From the NCBI GenBank assembly GCA_025449115.1, contig JAHLKC010000028.1, positions 1-64,000 on the forward strand: 64,000 nucleotides of DNA. The letters run 5' to 3'. A program made the position numbers and the translations under genes. The stretch's first letter is position 1, and every line of letters begins with the position of its first letter. Under the pieces are notes generated by a model. The model did no database searches, was not told the DNA's origin, and saw only the letters and a program-made list of their open reading frames with translations. This DNA comes from Chytridium lagenaria (taxonomy: Eukaryota; Chytridiomycota; Chytridiomycetes; Chytridiales; Chytridiaceae). Positions 11,638 to 21,925 of this stretch are shown one piece after another.

Positions 11638-14600
11638 GCTTCTCTGGCTCCCCCATCTCTGAACTTTTATCATTAACGACTACCATCCTCACAGGTTCAC
11701 AACACTTCTCCAGGTCCCTGCGCGGCAGTTCCCTTGGTTTCAATATGCTCCGCCACGCTTGGCACCGCAATCTCTAACCGTGAGGAATCGAAGATTCACG
11801 TGTCGCGTCCTCGAGCTGATGATGGTGTTCTTTGCCAATGGCCTCTGCTGCCGTGTTATCACACCAAAGCGTTGGTGGATCGTCAAAGGAGTAACCTCTT
11901 TTCTCCAGGAGCTACTTCAACTAGATGAGCTCTGACGATGCCTCACTCAACGCGACGTATTAGGCCTCTGCGCTTGAAACAGCTACCAACGCTTGTTTAC
12001 GCGCACCCCACATCATAGCTCTTCCATTCAGCATGATGACAAATCCACTGATTGACTTCTTTTTTCCAGATCGTGCACCAGGTCGTCAACCTAGACAACC
12101 AGTAACGATAACCTCTTGCCGTTGCGTCGGTAGTAAAGACAGAGATCCGAGAGCGAACGTGTGAAGCCTATCGAGATGAGAAACTCATCCAACACCTCGT
12201 TCCATCCAAGAGGTGATTGCTTCAAACCGTACAAGGTCTTCAAGAGAAGACAAACCCAGTCTTCCTTCCCAACAATCACAAAACCTCTGGTTGCTCGATG
12301 TATATCTCCTCCTTGAGATTGCCGTTGAGAAACGCCGTCTTGACGTCGTATTGGCGTAACACCATCCCTCGTGAGCTGCCACCGCGAGTGCTGTCCGAAA
12401 GGTCGCCCCTTTCATCACTGGCGCGTAAGTCTCCAAGTAGTCCACGCCTTCTTTCTGCGAATATCCCTTCGCAACGAATCGAGCTTTTCTTCTTTCCACG
12501 GAGCCGTTTTCCTTTCGCTTGTAACGGAGCACCCATCCACTCTTGATGATGTGCTTGCCCTTTGGTCGAGGCACCAGACGCCACGTCTGATGCTCCAGCA
12601 ACGACTGGTACTCCTCCTGGAGCGCCTTCAACCATTCTTCTGAATCGACACGTCCCAACGCGTCCTCAACGGTTGCTGGATCTGTCACGTCCTCGTCACT
12701 CATCACGGTAACGGTGTGTGCTGCAGGATTACGTGGAGCAGGAGCTCGCTTTCCTGGAGCTTGAGCCTTAAACCATTCTGCATTTGCTGGCCTCCTCTCT
12801 CTCAGGGAATAACGACGAGTGCCTTCCTCTGCTGGTGGTGTTGCTGGTACCGGAGACGTGAAACGCTGCGTGTAGCGCGTTGAGGAGTCCTTCTTGGCGA
12901 GGTTGGCGCGTCTTCGAACTCTTCTGACGCGTCGTTCTCTTCCTGAGCATCCTCGACATCATCCTCCAACGCTTCGCTGTCTTCACTGACCTGTGACGCG
13001 TTATCTCCATCATCCTCAGAGCTCAATGACTCATCTTCGGAATCCTCGGAGTCTTCATCGCTCCCCAACTCCTGAATCGCTTCCCACCTTGTCCAGCAGC
13101 TTCCTGTGTACCTTCCAGGTGGACACGTCTGCGTCGTGTCCTTCCCACACTCCAGTGTTCAACTCGTCAAACACAACAGTCTTGCTGCGCACTACTTTCT
13201 TCGTGACTGGGTCATAAAGGCGATATCCCATTGCCTCATATCCCAAGAAAATGCATTTGCGCGCGTTCTTCTCCATTTCTTCCGTCGTTCCTTTGGGACG
13301 TGCGCGTAACATGCGCAACCGAAGATTCGAACGCGTTTCAGGTTAGGCTTCCTTCCCGTGAAGCCTTCCAGAGGTGAAATCCCATCCTTACGAGGAGATC
13401 GATTGTACAAGTACGTGGCACACGTAACGGCTCTCCCCAGAATTTGTCGTCAAGACTCGCGTCGCTAAGCATGCACTTTGCCTTCTCAATGAGCGACCGA
13501 TTCATTCTTTCCGCACACCGTTCTGCTGAGGCGTGTAGGGCATGGTGAACGTGAGCTTGATGCCTTCCTCCAGGCACCATGCCTCCAGCTGCTTGTTCTT
13601 AAATTCCCCACCGTTATCTGCAACAATCTCCAGGAGATGCGGCTTTTCTCGAAGTCGTTCCATCTCCTCAGGGTTCCTTTCCGAGTATCTCAACGCGTCA
13701 ATCCGTCGACCTGTGAGTGCCTCGGCCTCTCTCTTGTACTGCTTGATGTACTGAACCGCTTGCTTCTTTTCCTTGAGCATGTACGTGTTGCAGTAACCCG
13801 TTGACGCGTCCACAACCACCATGAAGTAACGCGACCCTCCCAAGCTCTTCCGCTTCATGGGTCCCGCCAAATCCACGTGAACGCGTTCCAAGACTTTGTA
13901 GTCCTTCTCAACTCTCTCCGGGTGAGAGGAGCGCGTAAGCTTCCCCTCAATGCATCCCTTGCACAGCACGTCGTCGTCGTCGTTATACAACGTGATGCGT
14001 ACACCCGTTGCCGATTTTTCAAGCTTCTTCACCGCCTTCATCGAGATGTGACCCATCCGTCGATGCCAAATCTGCGCGCTGTTGAGCGACTGGCTTTTCA
14101 CACCCATCGTGGTGTTTGCTGCGGTGTCTGGCTGCACCAGATAAATAGGTTGTCCTCAACCTTGAACTCTGCCGTCACGTCGTTCGATCCGACGTGTCTG
14201 AGGCGATACTTGCCGCTGGATGACTCCAAAACAACGCCACGCGACGCTGCTGCACCCAGAGAGATGAGATTACGCGTGAGCTCCGGCACATAGAGTACGT
14301 TCTTGAGCGTGATCGTTTGCGTGGCCTTCCCGACCTTGATGCTGAGGGTTAAATCTCCTACTCCCTCCACGCGTATTCCTTCGCCGTGCTCTGCAGTTTT
14401 TACGCGGCTGCTCGCGGCGCGGTAACCCCGCAATCCTTCCTTCGAGAAGGTCATATGGTGAGTGGCTCCAGAGTCCAGAATCCATCGTTATCCCTTCCCA
14501 GCTTAACCGACAAGGCTTCCCCAGCCTCCGCGTCAACCTGACGCACAATAGCCATAAAGGCAATTGGACTTGCACGCGCCGTGTTTGCAGACTTCTTCTT

Positions 14601-15248
14601 GTCCGAGGCGCGCTTCTTCCACCACTTCCCACGATGACGGTTCCTACCACCACCATCTCTCTCGTTCTCTGAGGTATCATCACTTGACTCCCCCGAGTCC
14701 TTCTTCTTCCCAGAGCGACACTTGTTCGCATAGTGTCCCATCTTCTTGCACTTTAAACAAGTCACTGACCTTTTATCTCCACCTTTCAACGCGTCCTTTC
14801 CTGCTGGTTTCTTCCCCTTACGCGCTCTTGTTGTGAAGAAGGCCTCCGCTTCCTCCGATGCCTCCACGCGGTCCTTGATCTTCTCTTCACAGTCGAGAAG
14901 CCTGGCAACGTCCAGGTTGAAGTCCTTGACCGCTTTGTTGTCCGTTTCAATGTTGGCGACCGCGACGTCGTAAGCTTCCGGGAGTTTGGTGAGCAGGTGA
15001 GCAATGTGTTGCTCGTTGGAGACCACAGTCTCGCCAGCTGACCTGAGTTGGTTGACCACTGTCGAAAGTTCTGCAACGGATACGCGTAAAAACGCATCCT
15101 CCTTCATTCTGAGACGCGTGAGCTTGCGCGTGAGGGCGTTGCGGTTGGGTTGGGATTTACGCTCAAATGATGACACGAGGCACTCCACGCTTCCTTGCCA
15201 TGATATCTCCAATCCAATGCAATGCCAAATCAGTCACTCGAGACAACA
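11638..15248 (-). pseudogene. gag-pol of copia B1, internally deleted
   Basis: Read on the minus strand. The gag C-terminal half starts near 15212 without its N-terminus. A zinc knuckle CLKCKKMGHYANKC lies near 14710-14760. The protease frame (MTFSKEGL) is at 14098-14454. Integrase has WHRRMGHIS, CKGCIEGKLT, IVADNGGEF and TPQQNGV (14137 to about 13500). An acidic Ser/Glu linker covers 13068-12800. Reverse transcriptase begins near 12706 (WRLVPRPKGK, ARFVAKGYSQKEG, KTLYGLKQSP) and breaks near 12091 at the V-D-D box. RNase H-like remnants run to 11640. Frame breaks and stops occur throughout. It is clearly another family than A at protein level. Confidence 0.9.
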
Positions 15249-15712
15249 ATGTTCGTGATTTTATTTGACTCAACACACGAGTCTTTCAATACTCAAACAA
15301 AACGAACAAGTAAAGAGGAAAGACAACACAAAGATAAACCTATCGGAGACGCGTACACTCGCGCGTTTGCTTCTTCAAGAAAAAGGGAAACAAATCAAAG
15401 AGCCTTGACGGGAAAAGGGATAAAGGCTAGAAGGGAATGTCCAATCACAAAAGTAGAGTTATAATTAAATAGGCAAAAAAAAAAAAAAAAAAAAAAAATC
15501 AAGGAAAGTAAATTAAGTGGGAAATACTTTATATTTGATTTTTTTTGTGTTTGAGACGAGAAAAAGAAATTTAAATGAGTGGAGAGAGTGAATTAGAAGT
15601 CCAGTGGGCGCGTTCGCGCTCAACTCTAACGACGCGTAAATTCTAGAGCACTCTAGCATTGGTGCGAGTTATCCTGACGCGTCCTCGTGAGTCAAGTGAG
15701 CGAAACCCAATA
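15249..15712 (-). repeat. Right LTR of B1 (inner end deleted)
   Basis: Matches the B LTR from GTTCGTGATTT to the GCGAAACCCAATA end. It contains a 24-base poly-A run (about 15475-15498) and a small deletion near 15655 relative to 20120-20610. The outer flank AGGTC is the target duplication. Confidence 0.87.
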
Positions 15713-15717
15713 AGGTC

Positions 15718-15852
15718 AACACACTTTTGAAGCCTATCAATCGCATCCAGAATGTCATCTTGACAAACGGGTGTTGGAAAATGTGTCCTTCGATTGTGGA
15801 GATCTTCAAGCGTTGCGACACGATCGGAATTCAACCTATAGCGAGATGACAT
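15718..15852 (-). pseudogene. SNF8 (ESCRT-II)-like fragment, possible
   Basis: The minus-strand frame just outside B1 reads ...VATLEDLHNRR...CQDDILDAIDRLQ before entering the LTR. The pattern LEDLH, then a short linker, QDD(I/L) and AI.(R/K)L resembles the first winged-helix region of SNF8/Vps22, where LEELH precedes QDDLIRAIKKL. Only about 45 residues are visible. Across the insertion the frame would continue at 11220 and soon meets a stop. A second open frame upstream on the same strand (15853-16005) could be an earlier part. I treat it as a tentative gene relic cut by the retroelement; chance similarity is possible. Confidence 0.35.
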
Positions 15853-16319
15853 GTTTCGATGGATTTTGTAATCTCAGCGTGTCGGATTTTCTTTGTGTTT
15901 TCGTAGTCGGCTCGTGCGTTCGGATTTGTATCGGGCGACACTGCCAGGGAGTGTTTTTCGACTTTATCCAAAACAAGCTTGCGCCGGTTGTTGATTAGCT
16001 CGATAGTTGAATTTATGATGTACCTTCACAACTTGCGAAAAGTTTTCTGTAGACGTTGATTCAAACATGGATTTAGACTGTCTTCATTAATAAGTTTAAC
16101 TTTGAGATTACCTCAATGATAACGGAAAGGTCTTTGTAATTGTCAATCCCAATGCCGACGTCTTTTATAATAATGTAAGACATCATCATGAATATTTATT
16201 AGCCTTAGTAATACCGAAGGTCTTCCATAATTGTTGATTCCGGTATCGTTGATCCAGATATCCATCCATCCCAATACCGACGTCTTATAATTAATGTAAA
16301 ATATCGTCATGAATATTGA
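15853..16319. other. Non-coding stretch with a diverged direct repeat
   Basis: No convincing gene. A direct repeat of about 50 bp occurs at 16149-16198 and 16270-16318 (both CAAT(A/G)CCGACGTCTT...ATCATGAATATT-like), spaced 120 bp apart. It may be a local duplication or two ends of a decayed element. Copia A4 begins immediately after the second copy. Confidence 0.5.
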
Positions 16320-17200
16320 ATGACTGATGAAGAAGACACTCACCACCTCTGCAAAGGGTATGTTGATGGAAAGATGACGCGTGCATCGTTTCCTGACAAC
16401 CCGACGAATTGAAAGCTACAGACCCGCTCGGGACGATCCACATTGATATTGTCGGGCCTATGAAAACCCCGTCAAATGGTGGCGCTCGCTGTTTCCTTAC
16501 TATTGTCGACAGCGCCAACCAACTACGTGACGTATCAACCAAGTACATGACGAATTTTAAAGAAGAAGCAGAAAAGAAAATCAAAACTGATAGAAATCGT
16601 CGCAGATAACGGAGGAGAGTTTAACAACAAAGTGATGAAGGAGTGGTGCATGGAACATGGAATTTGACTCACCTTCACCATGCTGTATACACCACAACAG
16701 AACGGTGTAGCCGAGAGAATGAATCGAAATTCAAACGAACAGTCTATAAGAATGTTAAGCTCTTCAAAAGTCGAGACGCGTTTTTAAGGGCAGCAGCTTA
16801 CCTCATTAACCGATGTCCAACCCGTACCAATGAAGAAGACGCTACACCGCTTGAAAAAGATCGCCGGAGTCAAACCAGACTTGTCAAGGTTGAGGGTGGG
16901 GATGCTTAGCACTCGTTTTGATTCCCAAGCAGCAGCAAAAGAAGGGCGATTTTAACGCGCGACGCTGCGCTCTTGTTGGGTATGAACCGTTGGGCTACCG
17001 CCTGTGGAATTCGGAAGTAACAAGCTGATCAGAAGCAAATCCGTCATCTTTAACCAAGGGATGATGGCGGCTAAATCAGAGAAGGGATATTCAAAAGTTG
17101 AATTGGATATTCAAAAGTTGAAGGGGAGGTTCAAGAGTGGAAGCGGACTTGGACTTACCTGATATTCCACAGACTCGTCAAGCTCTGGTGGAAGCGAAGC
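16320..17200 (+). mobile_element. Copia A4 fragment (integrase part only)
   Basis: Corresponds to A1 about 2430-3330: the end of the zinc-binding region (CKGYVDGKMT), the integrase core (IHIDIVGPMKTPSNGG, a NGGEF-like site near 16610, TPQQNGVAERMN) and the start of the acidic linker (RLVKLWWKR-like frame loss). There are several frame breaks. An 18-bp tandem duplication (GGATATTCAAAAGTTGAA) lies near 17086-17122. No LTRs are attached; it ends exactly where the A5 LTR starts. Confidence 0.85.
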
Positions 17201-17332
17201 TGTAGGGGTTTATGGGCTCTTGAAATTACACAAAATACTAATAAATTTATAATAACGAATGTAAACTGGTGACGAGGTCTCCAGAGGTGATGCAGGGGTA
17301 GGTAAAACAATCTAGAAAGATGAAACCCAACA
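17201..17332 (-). repeat. Internally deleted 3' LTR of A5
   Basis: Reads TGTTGGGTTTCATCTTTCTA at its minus-strand start and AAACCCCTACA at its end, joined through a much shortened middle (132 bp against 453 bp in A3). It is followed by the C/T-rich complement of a polypurine tract (17333-17345). Confidence 0.8.
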
Positions 17333-18253
17333 TTCCCCCCCTCAGCTTTCTAAACGTGCGGTTTTACTCAACTACTTTAATCATCCCAATCTTAGCGTGT
17401 AATTCTTCAAACTGGTTCGCGGCAATGCTTCTGTAAACAAATCTGCAGGTTGTAACTTCGTGTTAAGGTAATCAACGCGTATCTTCTTCGCGTTAACTCT
17501 GTCTCTGATAACGTGAAACCTCCTGTCCACATGGCGAGAGCTCTGTGAAATGATTGGCGTGCTGGCTAGCGCATTCGCTGTTGTGTTGTCGCCATAAACT
17601 ACCAGGGTTGTTAAATAAATATCCCAGCTCCCCCAAAAGTGACTGACACCTGTCAGCAACACGTATTCTGCCTTGCCTATTTCTTGGATCCCCACACAAC
17701 AGCTTCCACATTCAGTGTGATCACATATCCATTGAATGACTTCATGTCGGCTGGATCCGTCCCCATGTTGGCCCACCATTTCTAGTTGCTATCTTCTGGA
17801 ATACTGAATCCTCAGCTGCTTAGTTTGCTGAAGATATCCACAGGTGCGGTAAAGCGCATTCCGGTGCGCAGGGTAAGGGTTCTCTCTTGAAATCTTGCAG
17901 CCATACCCAGTCCAAACGCGATATCTGGACGCATTCCAATCATCGCGTGCATCAAGGATCCAGTGTACTGGCGGTATCCCTGACCTTTATCGTTCGTTTT
18001 CGTTATCTGTCCATCCATCGTCTTCAACAGCTTCTTGACGGCGTCCATTGGGGTGTAATGTAACAGGGCTTTCGGTAATTCCAGCTTTTGACCCATCTTG
18101 TCGTTGTATCTCTACTGGAACACCACAATCTTCCCTTTCACACAATCATAGCGACCCACCACATATCGAAAAACTTGCAGCTCGCGTTCCACAGTAACGT
18201 CTCATGAATCTCTTCTTGGATCTATTCAAACTCCTTTGTGCGTCTTGATGCCT

Positions 18254-19183
18254 GTGAAGTTCTCTCTAGTGGCCTCCTCTGCTCAGCCTTGACATACAGA
18301 GGTAGAGAACCACATTGTAGGTGACGATACTAACTCCCTGGATGTACTCCAGAGTCGAGAAATAAAGCCCTACTCATCCGTTAAGGGATGCAAGGATTTG
18401 GTGTGCTGTGGTTTGTGTTTCGTTCTGATCGTTAGTAGAAGGGGAAAATGAAGGGAAATGCCTCATAACTAGGTCCAAAGTGACGAGGGAAAAGGGTTCT
18501 ACGAGAAGGATTCCATCCCGCTCCAAGGAATGTGTCAGGTCTCTGTTACTGCTCCTTATAACCGTTTTAACGTGTTGTTTCTATTGTCTCATCCATCCAC
18601 GGGCTTCTTATGTGCCGCTACTCCCACTCCAAACATCGGGATGGCATATGTCGTCAACAATATAGCAACAGACGTGGTTCTCCGACCAGACCCTCGAAGG
18701 AATCATGCAAATAAGGCGTATTTCTACTGCTCATACCTTCTTAGAAGTTCATCTTGGTCTGGGTTGCGGTCTCTCCCGGCGACGCCATCACCTGAGCACC
18801 CGCTGGCAACATTCAATACACTATAGATAATAAAAGGGGTTGGTGAAAGCTCAGCCAGAGGCTGGCCTGAAGCCAGAGGGCCTTCAAGGTCTTTGGGGTG
18901 AACGTAAATCTATTCAACTTTCTACAAATAATAAAACAATACATAAAGGGGAATCAAATAACAACAACAGGCATCTCGACCAACGTGGTAGCATGTCATA
19001 AGTTGGCATACCACGTCGACCGCCCTTCCTTCTATAAAAACCTCTCTCGTATCTATGGGGAAAAACTATGAAAAACCCCGAGAGGGAAAAGAATGAAACG
19101 GGAACAAGGAAATAAGGATAAGGCACGACGTCTATATAAGCGACGCATTCATGCCTCTGGGTGAGGTTATCTTATAATCTCAC
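18254..19183. mobile_element. Unclassified 930-bp insert in copia reverse transcriptase
   Basis: The A5 reverse transcriptase reading is interrupted exactly between ...IIEA and the following SxRRTKEF. The six bases ATGCCT occur on both sides (18248-18253 and 19184-19189), as expected for a target duplication. The insert starts GTGAAGTTCTC and ends AATCTCAC; only GTGA/TCAC is inverted, so terminal inverted repeats are weak. No open frame longer than about 100 codons or known domain is visible. It has an AATAAA-like stretch near 18926. It could be a non-autonomous DNA transposon or a solo LTR of an unseen family. Confidence 0.55.
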
Positions 19184-20024
19184 ATGCCTCAATGATGTCG
19201 TCAACACAGACGCCCTTCATGGTAAGATCCTTCCTATTCCTCTTGTTGTAGAGACACCGATCCGCCGCAGACCTCAAAAAATTCTCCTCATCAAATTGGA
19301 ATATATTCAAGTCGTTATTGAAACACAACGGTGCCTGAACGAGACCATGAAGACTCTAAATGCTGAGACACACCCAGTCTTCATTTCCTTCCACGACGTA
19401 TCCCTCTGGCTACTCTATGTGAATTTCGTGATCTCTAGCTTTCGGTTCCAAAAAGCGGTCTTCACATCGTACTGGCGTATCTCCATGTTCTCTTGACAAG
19501 CAACCGCTAGGATGACTCTTAACGCTGCTTGCTTGATGACCGGGGCAAGCCTTTCGTTGTAATCAACACATTGTTTTTTGCGAGTATCCTTTTGCGACAA
19601 AACGTGCTTTGCGTTTATCCAAATTTCCAACTTCATCCCGTTTTGTCTTGAACACCCATCCTGATTTAATAATTTTCTTATCTTTTGGTCGGGGCACCAA
19701 CCTCCACGTTCCCATCTCGACCAAGCTTTTCATCTCCTCTTCCATTGCTTTCCTCCTTATCCTCTGCATTGCTTCTTGGTACATTTCCAGTTCATCATCA
19801 TCTTCATCCCATGATGCGGCGTTTGCTGATGGCCTGACCGTCCAAAACTCTCCAGGTTTCTTCTTGTTTCGTGTTGAATGTGCGGTAATTTACGTGCAGG
19901 GATTAACGCTGACTCAAATGGTATGACCAGCAAAATGAATAATAAATTTCAACTTCGAAATTCAGGCAGGAAACACTGCAAGAATGCAGGTAGGTAAAAC
20001 AATCTAGAAAGATGAATCCCAACA

Positions 20025-20119
20025 CTTGACATATCCCGTCAACGTCTTTCTCCAGAAGGCACACCTAACCCTAACCCTAACCTCCATCCCCTTTGGCTGC
20101 TTGAAGTATATCTTGTAGA
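20025..20119. repeat. Spacer with interstitial telomere-like repeat
   Basis: Between the A5 5' LTR remnant and the second B copy is a 95-bp spacer holding CCTAACCCTAACCCTAACC (20064-20082), three units of the common TTAGGG-type telomere repeat read on the other strand. No other copies are present in the window. Confidence 0.7.
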
Positions 20120-20744
20120 TGTTGAATACTTGTTGTTCTCGGGGGGTCAATTAATACAAAGTTAAACGCACTTTTGCTCCAACAGCGTTCTTGATTTAAT
20201 TTGACTGAACACACGAGTCTTTAAATACTCAAGCAAAACAGACAAGTAATGAGAAAGACAACACAAAGGTAAACCTATCAGAGACACATTCACTCACACG
20301 TTTAACTCTCCAATACAAAGGAAAACAAATCAAAAAGCCTTAACGGGAACAAAGGGAATAAAAGCTAGAAGGGAATTTCCATTCACAAACAGGTAGAATT
20401 ATAACTAAACTGGCATAAAGAAAATTAACTAATTAAGGAGGTAAATTCAAGTGAGTCCAGAAAGTAAATGAGAAGTCCAGTGGGCGCGTTTGCGCTCTAC
20501 TCTAATCACGCGTAAATTCAAGAGCACTCTAGTGTTGTGCCTGACGCCGTGGACGAATGGTGCGAGTGATCCTGACGCGTCCTTGTGAGTCAAGTGAGCG
20601 AAACTCAACATTCTCCCCTTTTGTGAGCTTTACTCACGACTTCTCTGGCTCCCCCATCTCTGACGCGTTATCATCAACGACTGCTATGCCCAGCCGTTCA
20701 CGACACCTCTCCAGGCCCCTACGCGCCAGCCCTTTAGTAAGCAT
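20120..20744 (-). mobile_element. Second family-B copy: full LTR plus pol end
   Basis: A full 491-bp LTR (20120-20610) has TG...CA ends (TGTTGAATAC ... AAACTCAACA on the plus strand). It is followed by the element's internal end on the minus strand: purine tract (complement of TTCTCCCCTTTTG, 20611-20623), then the RNase H C-terminus (LLTKGLARRGLERC). The copy is cut at 20744 by the A3 LTR, so A3 inserted into or recombined with it. Confidence 0.87.
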
Positions 20745-21925
20745 TTTTGGGTTTCATCTTTCTAGTTTGTTTTACTTACCCACATTCTTTATTTCTCGAA
20801 GTTCATTTATGCCCCCGCACTGTTTCCTGACTGAATTTCTGAGTTAAAATATATTATTTGTTTTGCTGCTCATACCAATTGTGTCAGGGTTAATCCCCGC
20901 ACATGAATCCGCGCGCGTGACTTGGTTAAGTTACTTTACGCGTTTGTTTGTAACAATGAGGGATGAACGGGTCATGAGATCTTGTTAGCTTGGAGTGCCA
21001 CCCTCATATTAACCTGTAGTGTTTTGGAATTGTTTAATAATAAGTTAGTTGTCATCAGTATTATTCAGTAATCACCTCTAGAGACCTTGTCACCGGTTTA
21101 CATTTGTTATTATTAGTTTATTAGTTATTCCGTGTTATTGCAAGAGCCCCATTTATTACTTATTCCGTGTTACTACAGAGCCCCGTAAACCCCTACAAGT
21201 GGTAGCATTTTATCTGGTTGGAAGAAGGAGTAAACGCTCCATTTGAGGACCAAAGAGTAGAAGTAGAAGAGAAGAGTGTGAGAACAGCAAGAGAGAAGCA
21301 GTCAGTCCAAGGTGCGAACTACAGCATAAGAAGATAACGAGAAGAGAGACAAGATGACAAAAGAAAAGGACGACAAACCTGTGATGTTCGATGGCCCACA
21401 GTTCCACATCTGGAAGTACCCCATGGTTGGGTACCTTAAAGGCAAAGAAAGGCCTTTGGAAGATCGTCTAGAAGGGCTGAACGCCCTATGCTGTCGTTGA
21501 TACACCTACAAACGCTGAGAAGAAAACTAGGTCAGAAGAGAAAGACCTAGACATGATAGCGAAAGCAAGAATTGAATCACGAGTTCACGATATCATCCTA
21601 CCGTTGATACAGGATGAATCTACAGCAAAGGCAACTTGGGATAAGATCATTGAGACTTATGAGAGGAAGGTTCAGACAAACAGAAACGCGATCATACGGA
21701 AATTCACGAACTTGAAGATGAAAGAAGAAGACAATTTGAAGACTTACATTGCGGAAGTCTCGTCAACTATCTAACAACTGAAGGCTGCGGGGGAGGACAC
21801 GGCAACCTCGCAACACATCTCCATCCTGTTGACGACCCTCCCAGAAGCATACGACATCATTGTTAATCTCCTTGAGAACGACCATAAAGCAGAGACGGAC
21901 TATATGATGAGGTTGGAAAAGTTAA
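20745..21925 (+). mobile_element. Copia A3: 5' LTR and start of gag
   Basis: A 453-bp LTR (20745-21197), with the first TG mutated to TT and the end CCCCTACA, is followed by the PBS motif (TGGTAGCA, about 21200) and gag from the ATG at 21354 (MTKEKDDKPVMFDG). The gag frame breaks near 21450 and resumes at 21553-21774. Similarity to A1 gag stops near 21925 and unrelated sequence follows, so the 3' four-fifths are missing. Its LTR is the longer subtype shared with the solo LTR and A5. Confidence 0.87.

Larger units (their letters stand above)
11226..15712 (-). mobile_element. Ty1/copia element B1 (minus strand, TSD AGGTC)
   Basis: Family-B copia element in reverse orientation. Perfect 5-bp duplications AGGTC flank it (11221-11225 and 15713-15717). 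The left LTR (11226-11637) starts TGTTGAG; the right LTR (15249-15712) ends CCCAATA, a mutated CA terminus. Both LTRs have lost their inner ends: the left one joins pol directly, without the purine tract present in the second B copy (20611-20640), and the right one joins the middle of gag, so the primer-binding site and gag start are gone. It is therefore a non-autonomous relic. Confidence 0.92.
17201..20024 (-). mobile_element. Copia A5 (minus strand), deletion derivative with an insert
   Basis: A minus-strand family-A relic. Its 3' LTR (17201-17332) is only 132 bp, TG...CA bounded, and matches the two ends of the A3-type LTR with the middle removed. A purine tract (minus strand) and RNase H (17381-17779: DLFTEALPRTSLKNY, YGDNTTANALA) follow, then reverse transcriptase up to 18247. 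An unrelated 930-bp segment (18254-19183) splits reverse transcriptase at the V-D-D-I-I-E-A box, and the rest of reverse transcriptase continues at 19184-19870. Gag, protease and integrase are absent. A 5' LTR remnant (about 19875-20024) follows directly. The flanks 17196-17200 and 20025-20029 do not match, so no target duplication is seen. Confidence 0.85.

Noticed and set aside
12217..12643. Plus-strand open frames across element B1
   Set aside because: They are antisense to reverse transcriptase; the minus strand carries the copia motifs in order.
17201..20029. Target-site duplication for A5
   Set aside because: The flanks GAAGC (17196-17200) and CTTGA (20025-20029) do not match, so the ends may be rearranged.
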